A stretch of 64,000 nt of DNA, taken from assembly GCA_907165275.2 (NCBI GenBank), contig CAJRBF020000004.1, positions 434,001-498,000 on the forward strand, read 5' to 3'. This document shows positions 40,874 through 52,845 of the stretch, piece after piece. Source of the DNA: Zygaena filipendulae (taxonomy: Eukaryota > Arthropoda > Insecta > Lepidoptera > Zygaenidae). The notes under the pieces were generated by a model. That model did no database searches. It was not told where the DNA came from and saw nothing but the letters and a program-made list of their open reading frames with translations. The position numbers and the translations under genes are program-made. Each line of letters opens with the position of its first letter. Position 1 is the stretch's first letter.

Positions 40874-42883
40874 TTTTATTTTGACACTATTTGATGTACA
40901 TGCTCCTACACTATCGATTTTGATTAGACATAATTCATATCCTTGGTTAACGGATACTGTGAGGAGAATGATTGCATTGAGGAACAAAGCTCACTTAAGA
41001 TTCTATAAAACGAAAAAAGATTCACATCGAGATTATTATAAAAGTTTGAGAAATTTGGTTAATACGGCTATTCACCGCGAAAAGATAGCATTTTTCGAGT
41101 ATAGCATTAACAATCACATAAAAAAACCGGCAATATTGTGGAAAAACCTGAAAACTCAAGTGCTACCCTCTCGGCGTGAGAGTACCTTGCCTCCTCATTT
41201 TATGTCTTCAGAAGAAATTAACAACCATTTCTTGGATTTACCTAGCTGCAGTGATGTTGCAGTTTCGGTTCTGACATATTTTGAGTTTCATCGAGCTGAT
41301 AATACTACTTTCTCATTGAAAACTGTAGATACAGTGGATGTCATGCGCGTTATAAAGAGTCTTAAATCTAATGCCCAGGGAGTGGACATGATCTCGTTAA
41401 ATATGATTTCGAAAGCTTTGCCCTATGTCCTGGACACAATAACATGCATAGTTAATGCTTCGATAGCGGGATCGAAATTTCCTGAGCCTTGGAAGACTGC
41501 TATCGTCCGACCTCTTCCTAAGAATAAGAATCCTTTGACCTTCAAAGACCTTAGACCTATTAGCATTTTGCCTTGTATGTCAAAGGTGTTAGAGAGGATT
41601 GTGTACATGCAAGTTCAAGACTATTTGGAGTCCAACAGCATTCTTCCTCTAGTTCAGTCTGGTTTCAGGAAGAATCGTAGCACAACCACAGCTTTGTTGG
41701 ATGTTACCTCTAATATCCTAGAAGCGTAGGATGTTGGCATGGGAACTATTTTAATACTACTTGACTTTTCACGAGCGTTCGATACCATTAGTATTCCGCT
41801 CTTCCTTTCCAAATTGTCATTCTATGGTTTTGATGTATCTGCAGTGAAATGGTTTGACAGCTATTTAAATAATCGCTCTCAGTATGTTGAACTGTCAAGG
41901 TGCGACGGATCTGTTTCTTCTTCCACTCTCTCTCCTGTTGTCAGGGGTGTACCGCAAGGCTCTATTTTAGGGCCATTACTATTTATCCTTTATAGCGCTG
42001 ACATCGTTAGTGGTATAAGGAATTGCAAGTTTCATTTATATGCAGATGACTTGCAATTATATCTGTCATGTAGGCCACGCGATGTAGAGTCAACAGTAGT
42101 CAAGATTAACGCGGATCTGGAGAGGCTAACTCAATGGTCAAATCGTAAATCGCTTATGATAAACCCATCGAAGTCTAAGTTTATGATTTTGGGTTCAAGG
42201 GACCAGGTTTCGAAAATATGTGTGCAAAAACCACAAATCATTATAGGTGGAGAGGCCATTGCTTACACTTCCGAGGCGCGCAATTTGGGGCTGGTAATGG
42301 ATGCTCAGCTACGTTTTGAATCCCACATATTAGAGGTATCCAGAAACTGTTTTTATCGCCTCAAGTTGTTGTATAAAGTACGGGATTATCTTAGCACTAG
42401 CGTTCGTATCAATTTGGTTGACGCACTTATCTTGTCAAAGTTTAATTATGGAGATACTGTTTACGGTCCAAGGCTCTTAGCAAAAACTAAGGCACTAATA
42501 CATCGAGTCCAAAATTCCTGTGTGCGTTTCTGCTTTAACATTCCAAGTAGGTGTCATATCTCAACCGTAATAAAATTTTAAATATGTCGTCTCGGCGTTA
42601 CGTTCATTTTGCAACTCTTCTTTTTGGAATAATACAGAATCGCAAACCTCCCTATCTGATCGAAAAGTTAATTTGGTCTTCTCGAACTCGTCTTGGTCTC
42701 CTTATTGTCCAGAAGCATAAAACTACTGCCTTTCAGGGAAGTTTTAAATATCTTGCAGCAAAAATTTGGAATGACCTTCCTCCACCACTTCGTAATCAGA
42801 AAACTATAAATGAATTTCGAACAATTATAAAGGAAAGAATATTCCAGCAGCAAATGGATGGCGTCAGGAGCGGCTGCATTTGA
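40874..42883 (+). pseudogene. ORF2 reverse transcriptase of the CR1-group LINE
   Basis: It continues from LFDVHAPTLS. RT motifs: AIVRPLPKNKNPLTFKDLRP, ISILPCMSKVLERIV, QSGFRKNRSTTTALLDV, ILLDFSRAFDTISIPL (first Asp), RGVPQGSILGPLLFILY and HLYADDLQLYL (YADD). An in-frame TAG at about 41728 lies between RT blocks and the same frame resumes at once. A frameshift near 42560 moves the end to KYLAAKIWNDLPPPLRNQ, the usual CR1 C-terminus. The 5' end is cut by the TIR element; its upstream codons are non-LINE. 42884-43331 is 3' UTR. Confidence 0.88.
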
Positions 42884-44476
42884 ACAGAGTTGCTAGTAGT
42901 GAGTAGAGATTGATTTTTTGTGGTAGGTACGCAAGGATTAACTTCTGAGGGTGGGGTTTCTGGACGTGGGGGGCATGTGGTCGGGTCTCGGCATCCGGCT
43001 TCACTGCTTTTTGGCGCTGCCGCTGGAGTGCTGGGATGTTTGGTGGTGCGAAGTGGGTTGTTGGTGGTTTGTTACCATGAAATTGTTGGACTGGCGCTTT
43101 TGTTTTTTTGGTGTGTTGCCAATCGTCCATTTCTAAATTTCGGTCCCAGCTGAAAATCAGCGCTACGGCTCCGTGCCTAGCAATATGCTGAGCTGGGCAC
43201 CATTTTGGCTTTAGTAATTTAAATTTTGTAATAGGTTTTTGTAACTGTTTTTTTTTTAGTTTTTATTTAATTTCTTTTTTAATGTACTTTCTGTTTTTTT
43301 TTATTTAAAGCCGAATAAAATTTATTATTATTATTATTATTAAAAGTTATAAAATATGGATTCCGGTCTATCTATATCTAGGTATATACTTATAATAAAA
43401 CTGTAGAGGTCAATTCTGTACATTGAATATAATATATTCAAAATTAATATTGGAGGATGAATGGTGATCGATACTGATGCCAAAAAAGCAATCAGTAAAA
43501 TTTTTGTCTGTCTGTCTGTATGTGCACGCATGGGTCAAATACTAGTGAAGGGATTTTAAGCAAACTTGGTACGATTGTAGTCCATACTCCTGGACAGGTT
43601 ATAGGCTATATAATAATAATAATATCATTTATAATAATAAATATATAATATAACGCTAAGACACAACGCTTAGAGGTGACGATAAATTTGAAGCAAGTCG
43701 GATGAAAATGCGCTTTCGAGCTCTTATCCTCGCATACGTTTACTCAATCACGCAAAAACGGCTGAACGGATTTGGATGAAATTTGACGTGCACGTTGTCA
43801 GGGGTACAGAGAAGCACATACGGTACTTTTTATCCCGGGATTCATGCGGGAACTCCGAAATTATCACGGGTGAAACCCCGAGGCACAGCTAGTCATCATC
43901 AATAATATAATAATTAATGATCGTCAGCGTGGCCAAAATATGTCAAAAGGTTTTTAAGCTTTTGAGGCCGGCCATGTATTGGAGGTTGAAGAGATGAGGA
44001 TGAGGAGGATGATCTAATGAAGAACATGAGGCTGTGAAAACTGGTAAAATTGTCGCACAAACTAAAATATCCAATGTTTACGATAAGAAAATAATCCTTA
44101 CTAATATTATAAATGCGAAAGTGAGTTTTAGTTTGTTTACTTGTTTGTTACGCTTTTACGCCTTGACAGCACAACCGATCATCGTGAAATTTTGCATACA
44201 AGTTTTCAGGGGGTTTATTTACTACTAGCTGTTCGGAATTCCTGAACTCCGGACTGTCCGGAACTCCAAACAGTGCCGTTTTTTTTTTGTTATTTTTTGT
44301 CGATGTATTGATAGTTGATACATCCAGAAATACAACAATGAATTGTGATTAGCTAGAATAATAATTTTCACTAGTAAAATTAATCCTGTTTACTTGTCAT
44401 AAATGTGAATGGCAACTATCAATAGATTCGGATTGGCGACACCAGTCGGCAGCACCGTCGTTGTGCACGTTCCCTA

Positions 44477-45276
44477 TACGGCAGCTTCAAGTCGTCATCA
44501 AGACATTGTGGCGATACATAGTGCTAATCCCTTCGCAACCACCCGTTCTACGGCAACTAGACATGGTGTCACTTTGCTTTGTAATCATTTGCGTGCAGCT
44601 GGATTGAGATGTCATCGGCCGGCGAAGAAAATTCCATTGAACGAGGGTCACAAAGTCAACAGGATTAATTTTGCGACACAGTATTTAAACTTTGATTGGT
44701 GCAACAATGTTGTAATATTTACAGATGAAAAAACTTTTAGATCTGATAAGGACGGACGCAAAATATTATGGAGACGAACAGGCGAACGTTATAAGGAGAT
44801 TAATACTCTCCTTTGTAGGTCTAGTGGTCGCATCACTCTGGGATATTGGGGCTGGATGTCATCGATGGGTCCCGGTGAGTTAATAGAAGTAGGAGGTCGC
44901 AATACTGGTGAAGGTTACCTGGATGTGTTGCAAAATGTTATGTTGCCGAGTGTGCGAGTAGCATATCCAGAAGAACACATTTACTTTGTCCATGACAACT
45001 TCTCCGTGCACCGAGCGCGAGTCGTGCAAGATTGGCTTCACTGTAATTGAGTGGCCTTCTAAAAGTCCCGATTTAAATCCAATTGAGAACCTATGGGGGC
45101 ACATGGTTCTCAATTGGGACCCATCAGAAGTGAGATCCAGGTCCAATTTGGATGAAGTGGTGACTTCAACGTGGGAGATGATGCGTGGCACTGAGTTGTG
45201 CTGGAATATGGTTATGAGCATGAGGTCACGATTGCAACGAGTAATAGACAATGAGGGCGCACCAATTAAATATTAA
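44477..45276 (+). pseudogene. Tc1-like (DD34E-type) transposase relic
   Basis: It starts at the right border of X2. Motifs: SANPFATTRSTATRHGVTLL (second helix-turn-helix), NVVIFTDEKTFRSD (first Asp), GYWGWMSSMGPGELIEVGG, IYFVHDNFSVHRARVV (second Asp), then after a frameshift near 45035 IEWPSKSPDLNPIENLWG (Glu). The N-terminal ~22 residues of the open frame are X sequence. The frame across the X array (CGKRGY before X1 at 12822, TAASSRHQ after X2) is compatible, so the X1-X2 array may sit inside this gene. It is dead. Confidence 0.78.
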
Positions 45277-45773
45277 AATGAATAAAAATCATGTCGATGT
45301 GATGTTATTGTTATTAGTTTGAAATTATAATGATTTCTAACCAAAATTGCATGTTGATTCATATCGCTAATGATTTATTAAATTAAAGATTGCTTGCCTC
45401 ATAATAAATAAGGTAACCTTGTCATTTGTGTTTACTAAAATTTTTTAATATCATTTTCCATCAGCATAATTTACTGAGTTATAAATATAAATATATTACT
45501 AGTAACTTTTGAAACTAAAGAAATAAATCAAGCAATTGTTACCCTTGCTCTCATTTTCTATAAAATCATAATTTTGTTCTAAACTATATCTAATCTAACA
45601 TTATTGAAGAGTATTTCAGAAACTTGTAATAATACTAAAGACGAGTATATTTTTAATTCCCTACCAGTTATTTTATTTTTCCTCCTGTTCTGCCCTCGCA
45701 AAAACTACTTTAATACTGATCAATCAAACATCAAACTAATCAATCAGTTAGTAATTTAAAAACTATGTTAAAT

Positions 45774-45824
45774 TTCATAAGTAGCAAATTAATAACACAA
45801 TATTATTAATTTGCTACTTATGAA
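45774..45824. repeat. Perfect 21-bp inverted repeat
   Basis: TTCATAAGTAGCAAATTAAT(A) arms at 45774-45794 and 45804-45824 with a 9-nt loop. Confidence 0.9.
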
Positions 45825-45867
45825 AATGAGAATCAGTATCAGAATCAGTCTCAGTGAGAATCCTACT

Positions 45868-46078
45868 CCCTACTAATATTATAAACGCGAAAGTTTCTAA
45901 GTATGGATGGATGGATGTTTGTTACTCTTTCACGCAAAAACTACTGAATGGATTTATATGAAACTTTACAATAATATAGCTTATACATCAGGTTAACACA
46001 TAGAATACTTTTTATCTCGGAATTCCCGCGTGAACTCTGAAATTAACGCGAGTGAAACCGCGGGGCACAACTAGTATC
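45868..46078 (+). mobile_element. Helitron-like fragment ending CACAACTAGT
   Basis: CTACTAATATTATAAACGCG at the start, TTACTCTTTCACGCAAAAAC, TTTTTATCTCGGAATTCCCG and the end GCGGGGCACAACTAGTAT form a very common short arthropod repeat whose 3' end resembles Helitrons. It is non-coding. Confidence 0.5.
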
Positions 46079-46429
46079 TTATATATTAGGATGAAGACTT
46101 AAATTTAATGTGAAATGTTCTGTGCGCATTTGACTATTCTGTGAGTCTGTATCTGTTGATCCTTCAATAAAGAAAATAAAAACATAATAATGAAACAAAA
46201 AATAGGATTGAATTTTTAAACAAATTCATTATTTAAAAAAAATAATAACTTTTTATTTATTATGTAGAAATTACCGTTATTTAACTTATTTAATAACTTA
46301 CTTTGAACAACAACATTTTTGTTTTTTTTTAAACTATTTTATTGTATTTCATTATAATATCACAAATAAAAACAAGATCATTGCTCCCAATATGTTAATT
46401 AAAAAATACAAAAAGAAAAAAACATATAC

Positions 46430-46535
46430 AATTCATGGGTTTGAACCCCATAATTACTCTTTCCTCGATAGTCGATATTATCAAATGCAGTCTTTGGCTC
46501 CGCTAGACCAACTAAGCGATAGATGAAGTGGTGAA
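46430..46535 (-). mobile_element. tRNA-derived SINE or tRNA pseudogene relic
   Basis: On the minus strand TCGCTTAGTTGG (46508-46519) fits the A-box consensus with one mismatch, and GGGGTTCAAACCC (46437-46449) is a close B box with a stem-forming surround. The distance is about 60 nt. The region between does not fold into a complete anticodon arm. An A/T-rich tail follows. Confidence 0.4.
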
Positions 46536-46724
46536 ATATTGTATCTTATAATTATATGGTTTTTTAATGTCACGAACAGTCTTCATTCGTTTATAACTCA
46601 CACAACTTCTTGCACCATATTAGTGTACATAATACGTTTGTTCACGGTATTTATGTGTGCGTAAGCGAACTTGTTGGGACGGAACCGATATTTCTCACAC
46701 ATAGATCTGTATTAGTGTGCCCTG

Positions 46725-49402
46725 TGTAACTTACCCCCCCTCGCGCTACTTTCTCCGATCTACTTCTTACTACGATAATCTCTAATTTGGCCTGATTGTC
46801 TAGTGGTTAGGACTCTAAATTCGTCGTGTGCAGTAACCTATGATTCTTTTAGGTTGAGATTGAACTATCGTCTTAGTATTTGCATCATAGTTTTTAGTTT
46901 TGGTTAAGTTTATAGCTAAGATTCTAAAGTTAATACATGAACGATCTCTAATTTATGTTTAGCGAATACACGAACGATCTTAGACTAGTACACGGACGAA
47001 TCCCTATTTTTATTGCTTTCTCGCGACCTCTTTCCTAACTTTAGGTGGATGATCTATTTTTAATCTATTTATGTGGATGATCTAGTTTTGTTAGTTTGTT
47101 TGTGACGACCTGCCTCCCTAACATTATATCGATGTTCTATTTTATTAGTTTGTTTTCCGGTCTAATCTATTGGCTTGTAGGCTAAGTTTGAATAATCTTG
47201 ACCCTTATGTTTGTCTATCCCTACAATCTGTTTTAGTTTGTGTTTGTCGGTTTAACCCCGATCAACATCTCGTCAAAAGCTACCATTCCTGGCTCAGATG
47301 GCTCAGACATTGCCAGGACGCATAAATATATATAATAAACCACCCAGACGATTCTATTCCAAGGTCGACCAGATTTTCTCCCCTCAGCATGACGCAAGCA
47401 TTGGCCACAGGAACCTCAAGTACTACGTGAAATGATTGTTGGCACTGCAACCAATCCCGACGTCAAACCGAAGGTAAGGTAATACATAAGTATTCGCCGG
47501 AAGGTGGTATAGCCCCTCCTGCGCTATTCCACGGTGATGACCATCCAGCACAATGCCTTCGTCACCTCCCCCAACCTGTTTCACAAGGTAGAGGATCATT
47601 CTAGATGGTTACATCTAAGATCATTCACCAGCGTCCGTTTCAGGAATCCAGTGAGGAGACTGTACGTCCCCAGTCCGAAGACTACCGCCGCGTTGGAGCC
47701 ATGGTGAGCCCTTGAATATGTGCCAGCCCGAAGACCAGGGTTGGGTGGGACCACCACAAACCAAACCCCAGCACAGTGATCCAAAATTGTATGTGTGTGT
47801 TGTCGGAGACCAATCTCTCCCTGGAACCTGGAACTTCAGCTGATGAACTCTCTGTCATACTGCAAGCAGTGAGGCCGTAGCCTAGCCGTAGCTGTAGAGT
47901 TGAATGGCTCTCTCTCCCCTGTGAACCCACTCGGGCATCCAACTCGTTCTGCCACATCAGAACATTGGCAAGCACATCGTGTTGAAAAACACAAAGGTTG
48001 CCGAGAATCTAGCGTCAGCGACGAGGTCGCCAACAGCCGATTCCCCAGCCTCTGCACAACGGTCTCGATCGCAAAGCAAAGGGACCTACGTAAGCATACA
48101 TGTGGTTGCGAGTCACAGTAGCTCCAGTCTGTCTCCGCAGCCAACAATCGAGCCACAGATCGCATTGGCCCATCAGTAATGTTTATAATAAAAAGAAAGG
48201 TAAAACAGAAAGAAGAGCGAACAACCCTTCCCTGGTGTAGGAGAGGGCCGGCATCTCCAGTCAGCCGCATCGGTGATATGTAGATTGAATAACACGGAAG
48301 GCGTTGTTATTCAAGGTAAGGTACAAGGCGCACAACGAAACTTGTCACGGCGCAGATGACTCAAGGCGCGGATTTTTACCCATCTACACCATCATACGCT
48401 CGCGACGTGCAATGTCCAACCGTTCAAGATTAGAGTTCCGTTTGCTTCGAGCCTATTCGGTACTGTGATTTGAAGATCCTTCCTCGTGACTAATGTTTTC
48501 AGGTCTACGCTCGAGATATCCTAACGGACGTCAAGTGCACTGACAGACCTTCGCACAAAAACATTAAACCACTCTGCGCTATCGCTCGCTCAACAAGACT
48601 ATTCGTAACGAACCGTCTTTTGTAATGATAAAAATCAATACAAATATTCTACTCAAAGCATCTCGTTCACGAGGCGCATCGGCCCACATACGCTTTCATG
48701 CGACCACCAAGTATCACAATCGCGCATGCTCGCCTCTGCACAACGCAATCAGGACACAATGCGTAATGACGAAACTTCCAGGTCGCGTGTACGAATCCTT
48801 GCACAAACCGATAAATCGTTCTGCGCGCAGACCGCTCGACCACGACGTACTTTGCATGAATATTATTTATTAAAAATTTTGTATGAGAAAATAAATTTTA
48901 TGTTTGATAAATGTGCAATAATATTATATTTATTGTCCCTTAGACGTTCCCTCCCCAGCGCATTCGTTTATTATTACACTATTATCAATTTACTTTCCCA
49001 ACAAACTTTTGTCGTCAGGACATTTTTTTACCTCCGTATTCCCCGTAGATATACGGCTCGTGGATACTGGCGGTGCGTTCGGCCCTGTATTCCGAGACGC
49101 CTGCATGGGGGGATTCGCGTTTTCTAACTTGCTCCTATACTCTCGAAATTCAATATACATTTGGTATTCCCTAATACAAGCACTTTCCTTCATATAATAT
49201 TTTGTCCTAACTTCTTTAGTTTAGGAGTTATTATTGATAAACGTACTAAAACTTGTTTTCGATGTTATTTGAACCGCAATGTCCTCTAATATGTTTTAAA
49301 TGTAATTTTATAGGTGTATTTTATTATCTTCTATACTTTAATAATTATTTAAGATTTTAATTATAACCAAAAAAATTTTGTAGGACCTTATGGGTCGTCA
49401 CA
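46725..49402 (+). mobile_element. TG..CA long unit, subfamily Y, copy Y2
   Basis: 2678 bp, TGTAACTTACCCC ... ATGGGTCGTCACA, TSD CCTG at 46721-46724 and 49403-49406. It is the inverted counterpart of Y1 at high identity, including the tRNA-Glu-like region and the hairpin (48285-48314). A TATA-like run (CATAAATATATATAATAA) lies near 47320. No ORF shared with the Z subfamily. Confidence 0.82.
46788..46865 (+). promoter_or_regulatory. tRNA-Glu-like region in Y2
   Basis: CTGATTGTCTAGTGGTTAGG begins about 65 nt inside the TG end and reads away from it; AGGTTGAGATTGAAC follows as B-box-like motif. Same layout as Y1 and Y3. Confidence 0.5.
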
Positions 49403-49406
49403 CCTG

Positions 49407-49560
49407 CATAGCTATTTATTTTGTTGTTTGAACATACTTACAACCCATGTCCAATTTCTGTTTTTAGTAGCTAAAAACATATGCGTCGAATTGAGAACCT
49501 CCTCCTTTTTGGGAAGTCGGTTAAAAATTACTTCAGGTGAATAGTGTGTAGCAAGTATAT
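49407..49560. other. Short spacer with a CCGACTTCC-type repeat end
   Basis: Contains GAACCTCCTCCTTTTTGGG and AAGTCGGTTAAAAA near 49495-49530, the end of the repeat found inverted at 36505. Confidence 0.5.
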
Positions 49561-49779
49561 TAATAATCATACGTCGATACATTGACACGGTATTATAGGT
49601 TACCGACCATACATTAAAAATCCAACGTTATTGAAATTCGTCAAAGAAATAGTGATGTGGAAGACGATATTGATGATATTTATTTTTATACGGTAAATTA
49701 TTTAATAATACGACCAAGCGCGAAGACTAGAGGGTTTAAGTGATGTGGGTTTTAAAAATTTGTGCGATAGTTTTAAAAT

Positions 49780-50160
49780 AAAATCTTTGATTAGTGGAAA
49801 TTTAATAGAATTATATATTGAATGTAAGTTGGTTCCAAACGGAGTGTTGTAAGCAATTTTTTTAAGGCTTTGTTATGTACTACTAGTAGTTTAATATGCG
49901 ACCGGACAAGTGTTGAGTAGATTTTTAATTTCGTGGCAGAAAAAAGGTTGGCACATCTGTTAAGTACAGAACTCAATGCATTGATTGTTCTAATACCTTT
50001 TAGGCGTAGAATATCAGGGTGGTTATTCCAATAAGTTTGCTGTCCATAATGAGATCAAGGTAGGTATTTGACGTTTGTCTTCCGTGGAATGAGTAATCTA
50101 TCGGTTTTAAGTTACAATTTGGGTTACAAACGCATGCCTTTGTTTTTGCAGTTTAAGTTT
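49780..50160 (-). pseudogene. Jockey-type LINE RT, 3' part
   Basis: Decayed frames read KTKACVCNPNC near 50150 (the KT motif behind the RT palm), TYLDLIMDSKLIG (YLG-like block) and LSSVLNRCANLFSATKLKIY with STLVRSHIK at 49850-49990. These blocks normally follow the FADD motif, whose remains lie at 59260-59300. The two halves are therefore probably one LINE split by the hAT element. Several stops and shifts. Confidence 0.6.
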
Positions 50161-50404
50161 TAGTTTCCATTTTTTTTTTTAAGTAAGAATACAATCATTC
50201 AAGGAACAATTGCTGACAGTGACCTTGAACGTCATAGAGCGAGATCGGTAGAGTTACCAGCTAAAATCGATATAAGTATTTGTACCCAAAATCGGTATTT
50301 GAAAATTAAATACAATATTCAATCAAATTCGTTTATTTATTGAAAAAAAAAAAAAAAACTTACAGACAACTTAAGACAATCATACTTAAGTATAATTTTT
50401 TTTT

Positions 50405-50680
50405 TTAAACCAATATTTTTTTACCATAGCCGCGGTCATCGAATTAATTTCAAAATCATAACAATTAGCTGTATTAAAGAGTCGTTTTGCATGTAATAGA
50501 TCAGTGATTGATTCAGTAACAGCCTATTTCGCTGTCTTGTCTTCAAAAGATTTATATGTGACAATATGCATTCAACGTTGGCGGGTGAATGAAGTGATAA
50601 AATTAGACAACAAAGGAAACAATTTTGAGTTTAATCGCCACGCTTTAGTAAACTTACTACATCCCAAAATAGTTTTACAT
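50405..50680 (-). pseudogene. hAT transposase C-terminal dimerisation region, 3' of copia
   Basis: Directly after the copia TSD the minus strand reads KLFWDVVSLLKRGD, then after a stop/shift FPLLSNFITS and NVECILSHINLLKTRQRNRL, the hallmark of hAT dimerisation domains. The frame joins DD-V-K with 58852-59035 across the copia element. Confidence 0.72.
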
Positions 50681-50883
50681 TGTTGTAAAGTTATGAAATA
50701 AACACGCTTTGAGTATTAACTTTAGTTATTTAATTTATCAAAGTGAGTACGACCGGTATGTTCGTAATGTCAACGGAGTAGAAGTGACAAGAAGAAAAAG
50801 TTGCATAGACACATAACAGAGCGTGTCATAGACATTATAGAAGGCGCTAAGTTTATTTTTTTATTTACTATCAGATTACAACA
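50681..50883 (-). repeat. 3' LTR of copia
   Basis: 203 bp, at the low-coordinate end because the element is on the minus strand. Confidence 0.95.
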
Positions 50884-50964
50884 CTCCCGCCAAATTAGAG
50901 CCTTCTATGTTATTAACTGAACAATAGAGACAATAAAATATAAAACAGAACTGTTGGAAAAACA

Positions 50965-51468
50965 TTAAACAGATTGAACTAACTGTTGTAAAGATAACAT
51001 TCCAATTTTGTCTCTTAAAAATTTAAACTTATCTCTAGACATAGCTTTAGTAAATATATCAGCATACTGATTATCGGTACTAACATAGTTTAAATCTATA
51101 ATTTTTAAAGAATATTTTTCTTTCACAAAATGATACTTAATGTCAATATGTTTACACCTTTTGTGAAAATTAAAGTTTTTGATTACACTTATGGCACTTT
51201 GATTATCTAGATTAAGACACACAGATTGGTTGTCGAATTCACCAATATCGCTTAACAACTGCCTAAGCCACATGACTTCTTTGGTAGCAGCGCAGGCTGC
51301 CATGAACTCTGCCTCTGTGGTCGACAAGGCCACAATTTGTTGCCTCTGGCTGGACCATGTGACTGCTGCCTTATTTTTCATAAATACATAGCCGGTTACT
51401 GACCTTCTAGTCTCTGGGTCATTGGCATAGTCGGCATCGCTATATCCAGTGAGTTTCTCTGATGTTGG
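50965..51468 (-). pseudogene. Copia RNase H and C-terminus
   Basis: It reads LTGYSDADYANDPETRRSVT, WSSQRQQIVALSTTEAEFMA, KEVMWLRQLLSDIGEF, KHIDIKYHFVKEK and YADIFTKAMSRDKF: the complete Ty1/copia RNase H with its Asp-Glu-Asp residues and the usual ADIFTK end. In frame with the RT part on the other side of Y3. Stop at 50965, ~80 bp before the 3' LTR. Confidence 0.9.
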
Positions 51469-52841
51469 TGTAACTTACCCCCCCTCGCGCGACTTTCTCC
51501 GATCTACTTCTTACTACGATGATCTCTAATTTGGCCTGATTGTCTAGTGGTTAGGACTCTAACTTCGTTGTGTGCAGTAACCTATGATTCTTTTAGGTTG
51601 AGATTGAACTATCGTCTTAGTATTTGCATCATAGTTTTTTAGTTTGGTTAAGTTTATAGCTAAGATTCTAAAGTTAATACATGAACGATCTCTAATTTAT
51701 GCTTAGCGACTACACGGACGGTTTTAGATTAGTACACGGACGAATCCCTATTTTTATTGCTTTCGTGCGACCTCTTTCCTAACTTTAGGTGGATGATCTA
51801 TTTTTAATCTATTTATGTGGATGATCTAGTTTTGTTAGTTTGTTTGTGACGACCTTCAAGACCGTTCAAGATTAGAGTTCCGTTTGCTTCGAGCCTATTT
51901 GGTACTGTGATTTGAAGATCCTTCCTCGTGACGAATGTTTTTAGGTCTACGCTCGAGATATCCTAACGGACGTCAAGTGCACTGACAGACCTTCGCACAA
52001 AAACATTAAACCACTCTGCGCTATCGCTCGCTCAACAAGACTATTCGTAACGAACCGTCTTTTGTAATGATAAAAATCAATACAAATATTCTACTCAAAG
52101 CATCTCGTTCACGAAGCACATCGGCCCACATACGCTTTCATGCGACCACCAAGTATCACAATCGCGCATGCTCGCCTCTGCACAACGCAATCAGGACACA
52201 ATGCGTAATGACGAAACTTCCAGGTCGCGTGTACGAATCCTTGCACAAAGCGATAAATCGTTCTGCGCGCAGACCGCTCGACCACGTACTTTGCATGTAT
52301 ATTATTTATTAAAAAATTTGTATGAGAAAATAAATTTTATGTTTGATAAATGTGCAATAATATTATATTTATTGTCCCTTAGACGTTCCCTCCCCAGCGC
52401 ATTCGTTTATTATTACACTATTATCAATTTACTTTCCCAACAAACTTTTGTCGTCAGGACATTTTTTTACCTCCGTATTCCCCGTAGATATACGGCTCGT
52501 GGATACTGGCGGTGCGTTCGGCCCTGTATTCCGAGACGCCTGCATGGGGGGATTCGCGTTTTCTAACTTGCTCCTATACTCTCGAAATTCAATATACATT
52601 TGGTATTCCCTAATACAAGCACTTTCCTTCATATAATATTTTGTCCTAACTTCTTTAGTTTAGGAGTTATTATTGATAAACGTACTAAAACTTGTTTTCG
52701 ATGTTATTTGAACCGCAATGTCCTCTAATATGTTTTAAATGTAATTTTATAGGTGTATTTTATTATCTTCTATACTTTAATAATTATTTAGGATTTTAAT
52801 TATAACCAAAAAAATTTTGTAGGACCTTATGGGTCGTCACA
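51469..52841 (+). mobile_element. TG..CA long unit, subfamily Y, copy Y3 (internally deleted)
   Basis: 1373 bp with the same ends as Y2 and TSD TTGG at 51465-51468 and 52842-52845. About 1.3 kb is missing between ACGACCTT (51856) and CCGTTCAAGATTAGAG (51865) relative to Y2, including the hairpin. The tRNA-Glu-like end is kept. It splits copia RT from RNase H. Confidence 0.85.
51533..51610 (+). promoter_or_regulatory. tRNA-Glu-like region in Y3
   Basis: CTGATTGTCTAGTGGTTAGG at 51536-51555 and AGGTTGAGATTGAAC at 51595-51609; retained although half of the unit is deleted. Confidence 0.5.
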
Positions 52842-52845
52842 TTGG

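Larger units (their letters stand above)
34520..43331 (+). mobile_element. CR1-group LINE, 5'-truncated, with two nested DNA transposons
   Basis: The net length is about 4.2 kb after removing 36231-39306 and 39328-40873. Order: ORF1 C-terminus, ORF2 (endonuclease, RT), ~450-bp 3' UTR (42884-43331) ending GCCGAATAAAATT(TATTAT)n. X2 continues on both sides; a short TAAA may be the TSD. The endonuclease and RT frames rejoin exactly once the two nested elements and their TSDs are removed. Confidence 0.85.
34323..44474 (+). mobile_element. TIR element X, copy X2 (tandem to X1, split by a LINE)
   Basis: It starts GAGAACGTGCAGGAACTAT (one change from X1) at 34323 and ends GTTGTGCACGTTCCC at 44474, followed by TA. 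It is preserved as 34323-34519 and 43332-44474 (about 1.34 kb). It shares the palindrome 34437-34490 and the two Helitron-like parts with X1 and X4. The second arm of the long palindrome is deleted near 44273. Confidence 0.8.
45277..46724. other. AT-rich spacer with small repeat relics
   Basis: No ORF of interest. It contains a perfect hairpin (45774-45824), a Helitron-like fragment (45868-46078) and a tRNA-derived relic (46430-46535), each listed separately. The rest is AT-rich sequence without structure I can name. Confidence 0.6.
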
